Shown: positions 45,354-55,010 of the stretch, one piece after another | How positions within the stretch are numbered: the first letter of the stretch is position 1 | Layout: each line of letters starts with the position of its first letter | Assembly: GCF_000478985.1 (NCBI RefSeq) | Contig: NZ_AWXB01000063.1 | Coordinates: 18,405-82,404, forward strand | Origin: Peptoniphilus sp. BV3C26 | GTDB lineage: Bacteria; Bacillota; Clostridia; Tissierellales; Peptoniphilaceae | DNA: 64,000 nucleotides | Direction: 5' to 3' | Translations under genes and position numbers: made by a program | The notes under the pieces: model-generated | Told to the model about the DNA's origin: nothing | Database searches by the model: none | Seen by the model: only the letters and a program-made list of their open reading frames with translations

Positions 45354-47492
45354 TCACGCCTTTACTCTATATACATCAAATACATGTTTTATTCTTTTTA
45401 GCTTATCCATAAGTTTTTCAAGATCAGCTATGGATTTTATTTCAACTCTTATATCTACAATTAAATCTCCGTCTTTTCCTGCCCTTGCATTTAAAGAATT
45501 TAAAACAAGTTTTGAATCATTTATTCTACCTGCAATATCTGCAATAACATTAGGTTTATCCATTGCCTGAGCTTCAATTTCAGCAGTGTATCTTCCATTT
45601 TCAGTGCTGTTCCATGTAACTTCAATTATTCTATTTTTTTCTATATCTTTCAAATTTGTACAATCGGCTCTATGAACGGAAACTCCTCTTCCTATTGTAA
45701 CATAACCTACAATTTTATCTCCAGGAACAGGATTACAACATTTTGCAAAACGAACCTTAACATCATCTAAGCCGTCAACAACTATTCCACCTCTCGATTC
45801 ACGTCTTTCAGTTTGTTGTTGAGGCAAAATTTCATCTAAATCATCTTTGTGGTTTTTCTTATATATATCTACAAGTTTTGTTGTTACTTGTTTTACAGTT
45901 ATTGAACCAAAGCCAACTGCTGCATATATATCATCAAGAGTTAAAACATTTAATTTTGATCTTACTTCTTCAAGGGCTTCATCTTTCATAAATTCATTTA
46001 CTCGATATCCAAGACGTTTTGATTCTTTTTCAATCATGTCTCTTCCTCTTTCAATGTTTTTATCTCTATCTTTTACCTTAAAGTATTGACCTATTTTTTT
46101 CCTTGCTTGAGGACTTTTTACAATATTCATCCAATCCATGGAAGGACCTGAATTTGGATTTGTTATTACATCAACAATATTTCCACTTGTAAGTTTATAA
46201 GTTAGGGGAACTATTCTTCCGTTAACCTTTGCTCCTACACAGGTATTTCCCACATCAGAGTGGATTCTATAAGCAAAGTCTATTGGAGTTGAACCTTCAG
46301 GAAGATTTATAACGTCTCCTCTCGGTGTAAATACAAATACTTCATCAGCAAAAAAATCAATTTTTAATGTTTCCATAAAATCATCTGGATCATTAACATC
46401 CTTTTGCCATTCCAATAGCTGTCTTAACCAAGTTAAATTTTCATCAAAAGATGTAGATTTATTTGTTCCTGATTTATATTTCCAGTGAGCTGCAATCCCA
46501 TATTCAGCCGTTTGATGCATTTCATAAGTTCTTATTTGAACTTCAAATGTTTCGCCATTATCATCAATTACAGTTGTGTGAAGAGATTGATATTTATTTA
46601 GTTTTGGCATGGCAATGTAGTCTTTAAATCTGCCCGGTATAGGCTTGTAAAGGGTGTGTACGGCACCTAAAACTCCATAGCAATCCTTTATATCCTCTAC
46701 TAAAACTCGAACCGCGGAGAGGTCATATATTTCGTCAAAAGATTTTTTCTTAATTATCATCTTTTTATAAATTGAATAAAAATTTTTAGGTCTTCCGTGA
46801 ATATCTGCTTTAATGCCTATTGCTTTTATTGATTTACTTATTTCTTCAATAAGTTTGTTAATAAGGTCTTCTCTTTCATTTCTTCTCTTGTTGACCATAT
46901 CAACTAATTTATAATAATTGTCCGGATCCAAATATCTTAAAGATAAATCTTCTAGTTCCCATTTAACCCTGCTCATACCTAATCTATCTGCAATAGGAGC
47001 ATAAATTTCTATAGTTTCAAGAGCCTTTTCATGCTTCTTTTCTTCCGTCATGTACTCAAGAGTTCTCATATTATGAGTTCTATCTGCAAGTTTTACAATT
47101 ATTACACGAATATCCTTAGCCATTGCAAGAACCATTTTTCTTATATTTTCAGCCTGATTTTCTCTTTTGGTTTTATAATTTAATTTTTTAAGTTTTGTAA
47201 CTCCATCCACAAGATTTGCTATTTCTTCGCCGAAGTCATTTTTAATATCCTCAAAAGTTACATCGGTATCTTCTATGGTGTCATGTAAAAGCCCTGCAAT
47301 AATAGTTTGAGTATCCATATTCATATCTGCCAAAATAAGAGCAACATTTAAGGGATGGATAATATAATCTTCTCCAGAATTTCTCTTTTGGCCTTTATGA
47401 TGAAATTCAGCCATGTTAAAGGCCTTTGTTATTAAATTAAAATCCGCATTTGGATTATATTCTTTTATTTTATTAATTAATACCTCTAACAT
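45354..47492 (-). CDS. rsh: Bifunctional (p)ppGpp synthetase/hydrolase (RSH)
   Basis: A 712-residue long RSH. The HD hydrolase domain is intact (KRNSGEDYIIHPLNVA, LLHDTIEDTDV). The synthetase domain has ALRVLVED-like sequence and GRFKDYIAMPKLNKYQSLHT, whose RxKD motif marks bifunctional enzymes. TGS (VFVFTPRGDVINLPEGSTPID) and a C-terminal ACT domain (about 640-712) follow. It controls the stringent response. It overlaps recJ by seven bases. Confidence 0.96.
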   Translation of the reverse strand: MLEVLINKIKEYNPNADFNLITKAFNMAEFHHKGQKRNSGEDYIIHPLNVALILADMNMDTQTIIAGLLHDTIEDTDVTFEDIKNDFGEEIANLVDGVTKLKKLNYKTKRENQAENIRKMVLAMAKDIRVIIVKLADRTHNMRTLEYMTEEKKHEKALETIEIYAPIADRLGMSRVKWELEDLSLRYLDPDNYYKLVDMVNKRRNEREDLINKLIEEISKSIKAIGIKADIHGRPKNFYSIYKKMIIKKKSFDEIYDLSAVRVLVEDIKDCYGVLGAVHTLYKPIPGRFKDYIAMPKLNKYQSLHTTVIDDNGETFEVQIRTYEMHQTAEYGIAAHWKYKSGTNKSTSFDENLTWLRQLLEWQKDVNDPDDFMETLKIDFFADEVFVFTPRGDVINLPEGSTPIDFAYRIHSDVGNTCVGAKVNGRIVPLTYKLTSGNIVDVITNPNSGPSMDWMNIVKSPQARKKIGQYFKVKDRDKNIERGRDMIEKESKRLGYRVNEFMKDEALEEVRSKLNVLTLDDIYAAVGFGSITVKQVTTKLVDIYKKNHKDDLDEILPQQQTERRESRGGIVVDGLDDVKVRFAKCCNPVPGDKIVGYVTIGRGVSVHRADCTNLKDIEKNRIIEVTWNSTENGRYTAEIEAQAMDKPNVIADIAGRINDSKLVLNSLNARAGKDGDLIVDIRVEIKSIADLEKLMDKLKRIKHVFDVYRVKA

Positions 47493-49240
47493 TGTTTCCT
47501 CCCGGCTCTAATGCTTTTTATTTTTACTTGCAAATATTTATTTCCATTAAACTCGTTAATATCAAGACTCCCTATTAAATCAACAAATATTTTTCTTTTT
47601 CCAAGCAATAATTCATCCAATATGGAAGGAGCATAACCTTCCTTTAATTTTTCTTTAAAACTTTTAAAATCGCTGAAATATATGGCATCTATATTATTTT
47701 CGTCTTGACGTAAACTTAATTTTAATACATTTTGATTTTTTCCAAGTATCTTTATTTTATCTATTATAACACTTTTAAAACCTAAGACCGGTGCTTCATT
47801 TCCGTTTCCAAAGGGCTTTAAGGCATTTATACTCTCAGCAAGATCCATATTTAAATCTTTAATTTTAGCTTGAGCATCTATATAGTATTTAGAAAAGAAA
47901 TCCTCTTTTTTTAAATCAGAATTATTATTTAAATTTTTAATAAATTCCACTAAATTTTCTCTCTCTAAAGACATTCCAGCAGCCATTTTATGTCCGCCAA
48001 ATTTTTCCAATAAATATTTTTCATGAGAAATTTTTTCAAACATATTGTATTCTTCTATACTTCTGCCTGAACCTTTTAAAGTTTCCTTACCAGATAAAAC
48101 AATAACCGGTCTTTTATACTTTTCTTTTAAACGACCTGCAACAATTCCTGCTACAGATTCATTTAAGTCTTCAGAAAGAAGAACTAAAATCGGAAATTTT
48201 TTGTCCATCTCATGATTTAAAATAAAATTATCAAGCTCCTTAAAGCCATCATCTGTTAATTCTTGTCTCTTAACATTTAATTCTCTTAACTCTTTACTTA
48301 TTTCCTTAGCTTTTTCAAAGTCATTGCAAGTAAAAAGCTCCACAGCTTTAGAGGCATCTGCTAGTCTTCCAGCAGAATTAATACTTGGTCCTAAAATAAA
48401 ACCTAAATGGTAAACATCTATGGGATCTTTTATTTGGCATGCTCTTATTAGTTCCTTCATTCCCAAATTATCCGAAGAATTGAGAGCTTGAAGTCCGTAT
48501 TTTACGAAAATTCTATTTTCTTCAACTATGGGCATAACATCACACACAGTTGCCATTGCAACAAATTGAAGTAAATATCTTTCCCTTTCCCAATTGATTC
48601 CCTTTAATTTATATAAATATGATATAAGTTTAAAAACAACTCCGGCACCGCAAAGATCTCTAAATGGATAGGTGCAATTTTTTTGTTTAGGATCAACAAC
48701 AGCTTCTGCATTAGGTAAAATTTCATTAGAATTTTCATCAAGGGGTATCTCATGATGATCTGTAACTATTACTTGAATATCCTTAGAATTTGCATAATCA
48801 ACTGCCTCTTTTGCAGCAATTCCATTGTCACAAGTAATAATTAACTTAACCTCTTCATCAAAGCATTCATCAACTATCCTATTATTAATTCCATATCCAT
48901 CATTATATCTGTTAGGAATTTTGTAAATTACATTTCCTCCAAGCTCTTTTAAACCCTCTAATAAAATTGTAGTACTCATGACTCCATCAACGTCATAATC
49001 GCCTGAAATTGCAATTTTATTTTTTTTAGAAATATGATTTAAAATAATATTTCCAGCCCTGATTAAATCTTTCATAAGTAAAGGGGTGTTTAAATTTTCA
49101 TAACTTGGATTTAAAAATTCCTCAACTTTTTTTTCAGTATCAATTCCTCTATTTAATAAAATTTTTTCCACAATAGGATTTAAATTTAAATTTAAATTTG
49201 TTTTATTGCTTTTGTTTTTCTTTATAAGCCACTTTTCCAT
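47486..49240 (-). CDS. recJ: Single-stranded-DNA exonuclease RecJ
   Basis: A 584-residue 5'-3' ssDNA exonuclease. DHH motifs: ISGDYDVDGVMSTTIL, IVTDHHEIPLDEN and VVDPKQKNCTYPF; DHHA1 contains GGHKMAAGMSL. The C-terminal OB region is present. Near the N-terminus an AAATTT repeat encodes NLNLNLN, a small homopolymer-like stretch. The order recJ-rsh-dtd is conserved in Firmicutes. Confidence 0.96.
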   Translation of the reverse strand: MEKWLIKKNKSNKTNLNLNLNPIVEKILLNRGIDTEKKVEEFLNPSYENLNTPLLMKDLIRAGNIILNHISKKNKIAISGDYDVDGVMSTTILLEGLKELGGNVIYKIPNRYNDGYGINNRIVDECFDEEVKLIITCDNGIAAKEAVDYANSKDIQVIVTDHHEIPLDENSNEILPNAEAVVDPKQKNCTYPFRDLCGAGVVFKLISYLYKLKGINWERERYLLQFVAMATVCDVMPIVEENRIFVKYGLQALNSSDNLGMKELIRACQIKDPIDVYHLGFILGPSINSAGRLADASKAVELFTCNDFEKAKEISKELRELNVKRQELTDDGFKELDNFILNHEMDKKFPILVLLSEDLNESVAGIVAGRLKEKYKRPVIVLSGKETLKGSGRSIEEYNMFEKISHEKYLLEKFGGHKMAAGMSLERENLVEFIKNLNNNSDLKKEDFFSKYYIDAQAKIKDLNMDLAESINALKPFGNGNEAPVLGFKSVIIDKIKILGKNQNVLKLSLRQDENNIDAIYFSDFKSFKEKLKEGYAPSILDELLLGKRKIFVDLIGSLDINEFNGNKYLQVKIKSIRAGRKQC

Positions 49241-49345
49241 TAAATCACCTTAATATTACCAGTATAACATAAGTTAAATTTAAAAAAATAATATGATTTT
49301 CTTTGTAAGTTTGCATAAAAAAATCTTAAAGCCTATAATTTTTTA

Positions 49346-49371
49346 TAAAAAAAATGATGCCTAAGCATCAT
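49346..49371 (-). terminator. Terminator of the yajC-scfA-scfB unit
   Basis: ATGATGC-TTAG-GCATCAT followed by a T-rich run on the reverse strand; the 5' arm contains the scfB stop codon. Confidence 0.85.
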
Positions 49372-50714
49372 TCATTTGCAAGAATTGATATTGCACATTC
49401 TATTCTCTTTTTTTCCATTTCACAACCTAAATTATAAGGTTCTTTTAAATTGTGATTTTGGTAATAGTTGTTTGCATGACAACCTCCGGAACAATAATAT
49501 CTTGCCCAACAATCACTGCATTTTTCTTTTGTAAATACATTTGAGCATTTAAATTCTTCCCTTAACTTGTCATTTTTTATTCCATCAAATACATTTCCAA
49601 GTAAAAATTGTTCTTCACCTACAAATTGATGGCAGGGATAAATATCCCCTTGAGGAGTTACTGCAATATATTCGCTTCCCGCTCCACACCCCACTGTTCT
49701 TTTTATTATGCAGGGACCTTGGCTTAAATCTATCATAAAGTGAAAAAATAAAAAGTCTTTATTGTGCTTTTTTATTTCTAAATAATCTTTACTCATTTTT
49801 TCATATTCTTTTAAAATTTTATCAAGGTCTTCTTCCCTTAAAGCATATTCTTCCTTGGGATCTGTTACTACAGGCTCTATGGATGTTTTCATAAATCCAT
49901 TTTTATAAAAGTCCAACAAGTCTTCTGAAAAATCCAAATTATTATGAGTAAAGGTTCCTCTGATATAATAATCTTTATCTTTCCTGCCCTCTATAAGTTT
50001 TTGAAATTTGGGAACTATTAAATCATAAGAGCCTTTTTTATTTATAGTAGGTCTCATTTCGTCATTTATTTCTTTTCTTCCATCAATGGACAAAACTACA
50101 TTTGACATGTGTTCGTTTATAAAGGCATTTATTTCTTCATTTAGAAGCATCCCGTTTGTTGTTATAGTCCAGCGAATATTTTTATTAAATTTTTCTTCTA
50201 TGCTTTCTCCATATTCCACTAATTTTTTAACAACTTCAAAATTCATAAGAGGTTCTCCACCAAAGAAATCAACTTCAAGATTTCTTCTGTTTCCTGAATT
50301 TTCTATTAAAAAGTCAAGAGCTCTTTTGCCTGTTTCAAAGTCCATTAAAAGCCTTTGCCCATGAAAGTCTCCTTGAGAAGCAAAACAATACTTACATCTC
50401 AAATTGCAATCGTGGGAAACATGAAGACAAAGAGCCTTTATAATATTTTGAGGATTATAACTTGCCTTCATAAGTCTTGGATCTACAGTAAAAAGCAAAC
50501 CTTCTTTTTCAAGTTCTAAAATTTCTTTTCTTGCTTCTATAATTTGATCTTTTTCATATTTGTTTTCATATTTTTTTATTAAATCTTCTTCGCTTAAAAG
50601 TTTTACATCTTCAACTAAATCATAAATTATTTGATCAACTTGATGGACGCTTCCACTTGCTATATCTAAAATTATATAAACATTATTTAAATAAAATTTG
50701 TGTATTGTATTCAT
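49368..50714 (-). CDS. scfB: SCIFF radical SAM maturase ScfB
   Basis: About 448 residues. It starts with a RRE-like peptide-binding domain (MNTIHKFYLNNVYIILDI), then the radical SAM motif CNLRCKYCFASQGDF, then VDFFGGEPLMNF, and ends with a SPASM domain rich in Cys (CGAGSEYIAVTPQG, CHQF, CSDCWARYYCSGGCHANNY). ScfB forms Cys-to-alpha-carbon thioether links in the SCIFF peptide. The ATG at 50714 is chosen because it follows GGAAAGGT. The frame from 50756 would run through a hairpin. The precursor gene lies immediately upstream. Confidence 0.96.
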   Translation of the reverse strand: MNTIHKFYLNNVYIILDIASGSVHQVDQIIYDLVEDVKLLSEEDLIKKYENKYEKDQIIEARKEILELEKEGLLFTVDPRLMKASYNPQNIIKALCLHVSHDCNLRCKYCFASQGDFHGQRLLMDFETGKRALDFLIENSGNRRNLEVDFFGGEPLMNFEVVKKLVEYGESIEEKFNKNIRWTITTNGMLLNEEINAFINEHMSNVVLSIDGRKEINDEMRPTINKKGSYDLIVPKFQKLIEGRKDKDYYIRGTFTHNNLDFSEDLLDFYKNGFMKTSIEPVVTDPKEEYALREEDLDKILKEYEKMSKDYLEIKKHNKDFLFFHFMIDLSQGPCIIKRTVGCGAGSEYIAVTPQGDIYPCHQFVGEEQFLLGNVFDGIKNDKLREEFKCSNVFTKEKCSDCWARYYCSGGCHANNYYQNHNLKEPYNLGCEMEKKRIECAISILANE

Positions 50715-50732
50715 CTTTACCTTTCCCACAAT

Positions 50733-50753
50733 AAAAAGGGTTGTTTCCAACCC
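50733..50753 (-). terminator. Attenuator between scfA and scfB
   Basis: Reverse-strand GGGTTG-GAAA-CAACCC followed by TTTTTATT, in the 50-base gap between the SCIFF peptide and its maturase. It should cut off most transcripts after scfA, giving more precursor than enzyme. Confidence 0.7.
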
Positions 50754-50764
50754 CATTATTGTTA

Positions 50765-50911
50765 CTAATTATCTTTGTTTTCGCACTTTTGATTACCTAC
50801 TGTGCAAGAAGTTTTGCAAGCTGATTGACAAGATGTTTGACATTCTCCGCAACCGCCTTTAGCAAAGGTATCCTTTAATCTTTTGCTTGTAAGAGTTTTT
50901 ACGTGTTTCAT
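50765..50911 (-). CDS. scfA: SCIFF ribosomally made peptide precursor ScfA
   Basis: A 48-residue peptide with MKHVKTLTSKRLKDTFAKGG as leader, then six Cys (residues 21, 24, 28, 32, 36 and 43) in the typical CGECQTSCQSACKTSC layout. This is the 'six cysteines in forty-five residues' family conserved across Clostridia, whose biological role is unknown. A GGAGG lies about five bases before the ATG. The next gene is its maturase scfB, and yajC is upstream. Confidence 0.97.
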   Translation of the reverse strand: MKHVKTLTSKRLKDTFAKGGCGECQTSCQSACKTSCTVGNQKCENKDN

Positions 50912-50920
50912 AAGGTCCTC

Positions 50921-51220
50921 CTAATTTTCTTTAAGGTCTTTTTTGTTTTCAATAACAGAGTTTATGCCCCATTTCATGATTTCAAACTTTGATTTTTCAC
51001 CTGAAGTTTGAATAACAAAAAGATCTTCTTTAACTGTAACAACCGTTCCAACAATTCCACCTATGGTGATAATCATATCTCCGACTTTTATATTGTTTCT
51101 CATATCTTGTATTTCATTTTGTTTTTTCTTTTCTTTTCTTATTACGAAAAAATAGAAAAATCCGAAAACAAATACAAGTGGTAAGAAAGATGCTATCATT
51201 CTTTGTGTTTCAGGGTTCAT
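50921..51220 (-). CDS. yajC: Preprotein translocase subunit YajC
   Basis: A 99-residue membrane protein with one N-terminal helix (IASFLPLVFVFGFFYFFVIRK) and the cytoplasmic motif IKVGDMIITIGGIVGTVV. It accompanies SecDF in the Sec pathway; SecDF is not in the window. The scfA start lies ten bases past the stop, and its AGGAGG is in the yajC tail region. Confidence 0.95.
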   Translation of the reverse strand: MNPETQRMIASFLPLVFVFGFFYFFVIRKEKKKQNEIQDMRNNIKVGDMIITIGGIVGTVVTVKEDLFVIQTSGEKSKFEIMKWGINSVIENKKDLKEN

Positions 51221-51258
51221 AGGCTCTCCTTTCTTTAATAATTATATCTTAGTGTTTG

Positions 51259-54200
51259 TCAGTCTGCAATATTCTTTTCTATGCTTATAAAAGCCTCATG
51301 ACCGTTTAAGTCAACTTCTTCCTCTCCCTTACCATATTTTATTTCTTTCGCAAGGGTTTCAGTCTTTATAAAATCATCATATTTTTCAACTGCTTTTTGT
51401 ATTTCTTCATCTGCAGAATAGATAATTGAAATGTTATCTAAAACTTCAAAATCTTTAGCTTTTCTCATTTGTTGAATCTTGGAAATAAATTCTCTTACAT
51501 AGCCTTCTTCTATTAGTTCAGGAGTAAGTTCCGTATCCAGTATTACAAATTGATTGTTTTCCATGGTAACGTCAAAACCTGGTTTTGATTTAATATTTAC
51601 AAGAACATAGTCTTCTTTAATATCAGTTTTTTCTCCACCTAAGTCAATCTTTTGTAAATCTTTTCTTAAAGAATTTATAAATTCTTTAGCATCTACATCT
51701 CTTAAGAAGTTTTGGAAATCTTTTATCTTCTTGCCTAAAATTGAACCTGCAACTTTAAAATTAGGCTTTAATTCATAATCCATAAATTTTGAAAGATCAT
51801 CTTCAAATTTTACTTCTTTTACATTAAGCTCTTCTTCTATTAATTCTCTTAAATTTCCAATTTTATTTTTAAGTTCTCCATCAAGAACAACTTCTTTTAA
51901 AGCTTGTCTTATTTTAATTTTTGCATCTTCTCTTGATGCACGACCAAGCTCAACAATTTTTATTACAAGAGCCATTTTTTCTTCAAGAGCCCTATCTATT
52001 TTTTCTTCTTCTACTTTTGGATAATCTTCTAAATGAACTGATTTTCCATTAGTTAAAGATTTATATAGCTCTTCAGAAATAAATGGAACTATAGGTGCTA
52101 TTAATTTAACTATTCCAAGAAGAACTTCATAAGTTGTTTTGTAAACTGCCTTTTTATCATTATCTACATCAGTTTTCCAAAATCTTCTTCTATTTCTTCT
52201 GATATACCAGTTGGAAAAATCTTCAATTACAAAATCTTGTATTTCTCTTACAACTTTTGTAAGTTCAAACCTGTCCATGTCTTCATTAACAGTTTTAACA
52301 AGACTTTCATATCTTGATATAAGCCATCTGTCAATTAAATCTCTGTCTTTTAAATCAATTTCAAATTCTCTTGGGTCAATGTCATCAGTATTGGCATAAA
52401 GGGAGAAGAAATTATAAATATTTCTAATAGTTCTAAAAAATTTTGATTCAACTTCACGTAAACCGTCTTCATCAAACTTTGTTGGAGTCCATGGCGGTGA
52501 AACGTAAATTAAATACCAACGTACAACATCAGCTCCGTAATTATCAAAAAGTTCAAAAGGATTTACTGTGTTTCCCTTTGACTTACTCATTTTTTTGCCA
52601 AATTTATCAAGAATTAAGTCATTTACCAAAACATTTTTATAGGGGCTTTTTCCTGTTAAATAAGTTGAAATTGCTATTAAGGAATAGAACCAACCACGAG
52701 TTTGATCTATCCCTTCACAAATAAAATCAGCAGGGAAAAGTTGGTCAAAATCTTCTTTGTGTTCAAAGGGATAATGCCATTGAGCAAAAGGCATAGCTCC
52801 TGAATCAAACCAAACATCCACAACATCTTTTTCTCTTGTCATAGGCTTTCCGCACTTAGGACATTTCAAGTGAACATTGTCAACATATGGTCTGTGAAGT
52901 TCTATATTTTCATCAATATCTTCAATAGCTTTTTCTGCAAGCTCTTTTCTTGAACCGACACTCTCAATGTGTCCGCATTGGCATCTGTAAATTGGTAGAG
53001 GTGTTCCCCAATATCTTGAACGTGAAATTGCCCAGTCATTTAAATTTTCAAGCCAATTCCCAAACCTCTTTTCGCCTACAAATTCAGGAAACCAATTAAC
53101 TCCATTATTGTTTTCAATTAATTTTTCTTTAAATTTTGTAACTTCTATATACCATGATGGATGTGCGTAATATATAAGGGGTGTTCCACATCTCCAGCAA
53201 TGAGGATAATTATGTTCAAGTTTTTGTTTCCTGTATAATAAATCATTTTCAATTAAATATTTTATTACATCAGGATCTGCATCTATTACAAATTTCCCCT
53301 TCCAAGGAGTTTCAGTATACTTTCCTTCTTCATCTACAGGTTTTATGAAGGGAAGATCATATCTTCTTCCTGTATTATAGTCATCTTCACCAAAAGCAGG
53401 CGCAGTGTGAACAACTCCTGTACCGTCTTCAGTTGTTACATAATCAGCACAAGTTACAAAAAATGCATTTTTATCAGGTTTTATAAATGGAAGAAGTTGA
53501 TCATATTTTACATATTCCAGGTCTTTTCCCTTCATAGTTTCAAGAACTTCATATTCCTCTTTTAAAACTTTATCTTTTAAAGCATCGGCAAGGTAATAAA
53601 TTTCTCCATTGCTTTTTACTTTAACATAATCAACATTAGGATTTACTGTTAAAGCCACATTAGAAGCAAGGGTCCAAGGAGTTGTTGTCCAAACTAAAAA
53701 ATATTCATCTTTATCTGATAATTTAAATTTAACATAAACTGTTTCAACTTTATCTAATTGATATCCTTGAGCTACCTCATGGGATGCAAGGCCTGTTCCA
53801 CATCTTGGGCAATAAGGTAAAATTTTATGGCCTTCATAAATTAAACCATCTTTGTACATCTTATCCAAAATGTTCCAAACTGACTCAATATAATTGTTGT
53901 CAAGAGTTATATAAGGATTGTCAAGATCTACAAGATATGCCATCCTCTTTGTAAGCTCTCTCCATTCTTTTTCATATTCGAAAACAGAATTTCTACATTT
54001 TTTATTAAATTCTTCTATTCCATATTTTTCTATGTCTTGTTTATTGTGAAGTCCAAGTTTTTTTTCAACTTCAATTTCAACAGGAAGACCATGGGTATCC
54101 CATCCGGCTTTTCTATTTACTTTAAAGCCTTTCATAGTCTTGTATCTGCAAGTTAAATCCTTAAGAGTTCTTGCAATTACATGATGTATTCCAGGTTTTC

Positions 54201-54357
54201 CGTTTGCTGTCGGCGGTCCTTCATAAAAAACATATTTTTCATGACCTTCTCTTGTCTTTACAGACTCATGTAACAAGTCAATCTTGTCCCAATATTCTGA
54301 AATTTTTCCTTCTCTTTGAGCTACAGGCTCTTTAGAAAGCGGTTTAAATTTTTCCAT
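51259..54357 (-). CDS. ileS: Isoleucyl-tRNA synthetase
   Basis: A 1032-residue class I synthetase. The HIGH-type sequence is PPTANGKPGIHHVIARTLKD, KMSKS is GKKMSKSKGNTVNPF, and the CP1 editing domain holds WTTTPWTLASNVA. Zinc-ribbon pairs (CPRCGTG, CPKCGKP) are seen in the body. It is the long type (over 1000 residues, with an extended C-terminus). A T-box riboswitch directly upstream controls it. Confidence 0.97.
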   Translation of the reverse strand: MEKFKPLSKEPVAQREGKISEYWDKIDLLHESVKTREGHEKYVFYEGPPTANGKPGIHHVIARTLKDLTCRYKTMKGFKVNRKAGWDTHGLPVEIEVEKKLGLHNKQDIEKYGIEEFNKKCRNSVFEYEKEWRELTKRMAYLVDLDNPYITLDNNYIESVWNILDKMYKDGLIYEGHKILPYCPRCGTGLASHEVAQGYQLDKVETVYVKFKLSDKDEYFLVWTTTPWTLASNVALTVNPNVDYVKVKSNGEIYYLADALKDKVLKEEYEVLETMKGKDLEYVKYDQLLPFIKPDKNAFFVTCADYVTTEDGTGVVHTAPAFGEDDYNTGRRYDLPFIKPVDEEGKYTETPWKGKFVIDADPDVIKYLIENDLLYRKQKLEHNYPHCWRCGTPLIYYAHPSWYIEVTKFKEKLIENNNGVNWFPEFVGEKRFGNWLENLNDWAISRSRYWGTPLPIYRCQCGHIESVGSRKELAEKAIEDIDENIELHRPYVDNVHLKCPKCGKPMTREKDVVDVWFDSGAMPFAQWHYPFEHKEDFDQLFPADFICEGIDQTRGWFYSLIAISTYLTGKSPYKNVLVNDLILDKFGKKMSKSKGNTVNPFELFDNYGADVVRWYLIYVSPPWTPTKFDEDGLREVESKFFRTIRNIYNFFSLYANTDDIDPREFEIDLKDRDLIDRWLISRYESLVKTVNEDMDRFELTKVVREIQDFVIEDFSNWYIRRNRRRFWKTDVDNDKKAVYKTTYEVLLGIVKLIAPIVPFISEELYKSLTNGKSVHLEDYPKVEEEKIDRALEEKMALVIKIVELGRASREDAKIKIRQALKEVVLDGELKNKIGNLRELIEEELNVKEVKFEDDLSKFMDYELKPNFKVAGSILGKKIKDFQNFLRDVDAKEFINSLRKDLQKIDLGGEKTDIKEDYVLVNIKSKPGFDVTMENNQFVILDTELTPELIEEGYVREFISKIQQMRKAKDFEVLDNISIIYSADEEIQKAVEKYDDFIKTETLAKEIKYGKGEEEVDLNGHEAFISIEKNIAD

Positions 54358-54370
54358 AATACCTCCATAT

Positions 54371-54573
54371 AAAAAATACCCTGAAGCATATGCTTCAGGG
54401 ACGAATATTTCCGCGGTACCACCCTTATTATAGGTAACTATCTCTTTTTAGCTATAAGGTTGCTAACCTAAAGGCATTTCCTCCCTTAAGCTGAAAGGTG
54501 ATTCGAAACAAACTTTTGATATTTTTTCACCAACATATCTCTCTAAAAAGGCGTTTGTTTCCGTCCTCTCAAT
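54371..54573 (-). promoter_or_regulatory. T-box riboswitch of ileS (Ile, specifier AUC)
   Basis: The reverse-strand leader holds the T-box consensus AGGGTGGTACCGCGG (54411-54425) and a terminator CCCTGAAGCATATGCTTCAG-like 22-base palindrome (54379-54400) followed by TATTTTTT. Stem I shows the AGAGAG...GTTGGTG distal motif, and the specifier AUC (54500-54502) lies in GAATCACC, the usual position. Uncharged tRNA-Ile should stabilise the antiterminator. The stem begins only three bases after the stop of the upstream Rrf2 gene. Confidence 0.93.
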
Positions 54574-54575
54574 TG

Positions 54576-54986
54576 CTATATAAACTCATCAATAGTTGAG
54601 TCTTTAAACATTTTTGCAATATTTGATTGTATTGCAGAAAGTCTTTTATGAAATTTGCAGTGATCGATTCCCTTTTTGCCATTTTTTGAACAATAAGGGG
54701 AAGATTCTGATAGACATTTATTGACTATAATAGGTCCGTCAATTGCTAAAATAATATCGTAAAGAGTAACTTTTTCTTTAGGCTTTAAAAGATAATAGCC
54801 ACCATAAGCTCCTCTTTTAGCGCCAGTAATACCTGCAAGATTTAATTTTCTCAAAATTCTTAAAGTAAATCTTTTAGGAATTTTTTGTACTTCAGATATT
54901 TCAGGTGCCCCTATTACTTCATTTTCACGTTCTGCCAGATATGCACAAATTCTAAAAGCATAATCTGTTTCTTGAGTTATTCTCAT
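54576..54986 (-). CDS. Rrf2-family transcription regulator (IscR-like, possible Fe-S sensor)
   Basis: A 136-residue winged-helix protein: MRITQETDYAFRICAYLAE, EISEVQKIPKRFTLRILRKL and GAYGGYYLLKPKEKVTLYDI. Cysteines at about 91, 99 and 110, followed by His at 113, form a C...C...CxxH set like the [2Fe-2S] site of IscR, so redox or iron sensing is possible. No Fe-S assembly genes are nearby. Transcription may run on into the ileS leader. Confidence 0.9.
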   Translation of the reverse strand: MRITQETDYAFRICAYLAERENEVIGAPEISEVQKIPKRFTLRILRKLNLAGITGAKRGAYGGYYLLKPKEKVTLYDIILAIDGPIIVNKCLSESSPYCSKNGKKGIDHCKFHKRLSAIQSNIAKMFKDSTIDEFI

Positions 54987-55010
54987 ATAATCACCAAATT
55001 CTAAACAATT

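Noticed and set aside
49180..49210. AAATTT repeat at the recJ start as a phase-variation site
   Set aside because: The unit is six bases (two codons), so copy change keeps the frame.
54486..54572. Ultrashort stem I T-box
   Set aside because: The GAAACAAAC/GTTTGTTTC helix first looked like the whole stem I (57 nt), but the specifier AUC lies outside it in GAATCACC, and TTGAGAGG/CCTTTCAG closes a normal-length stem.
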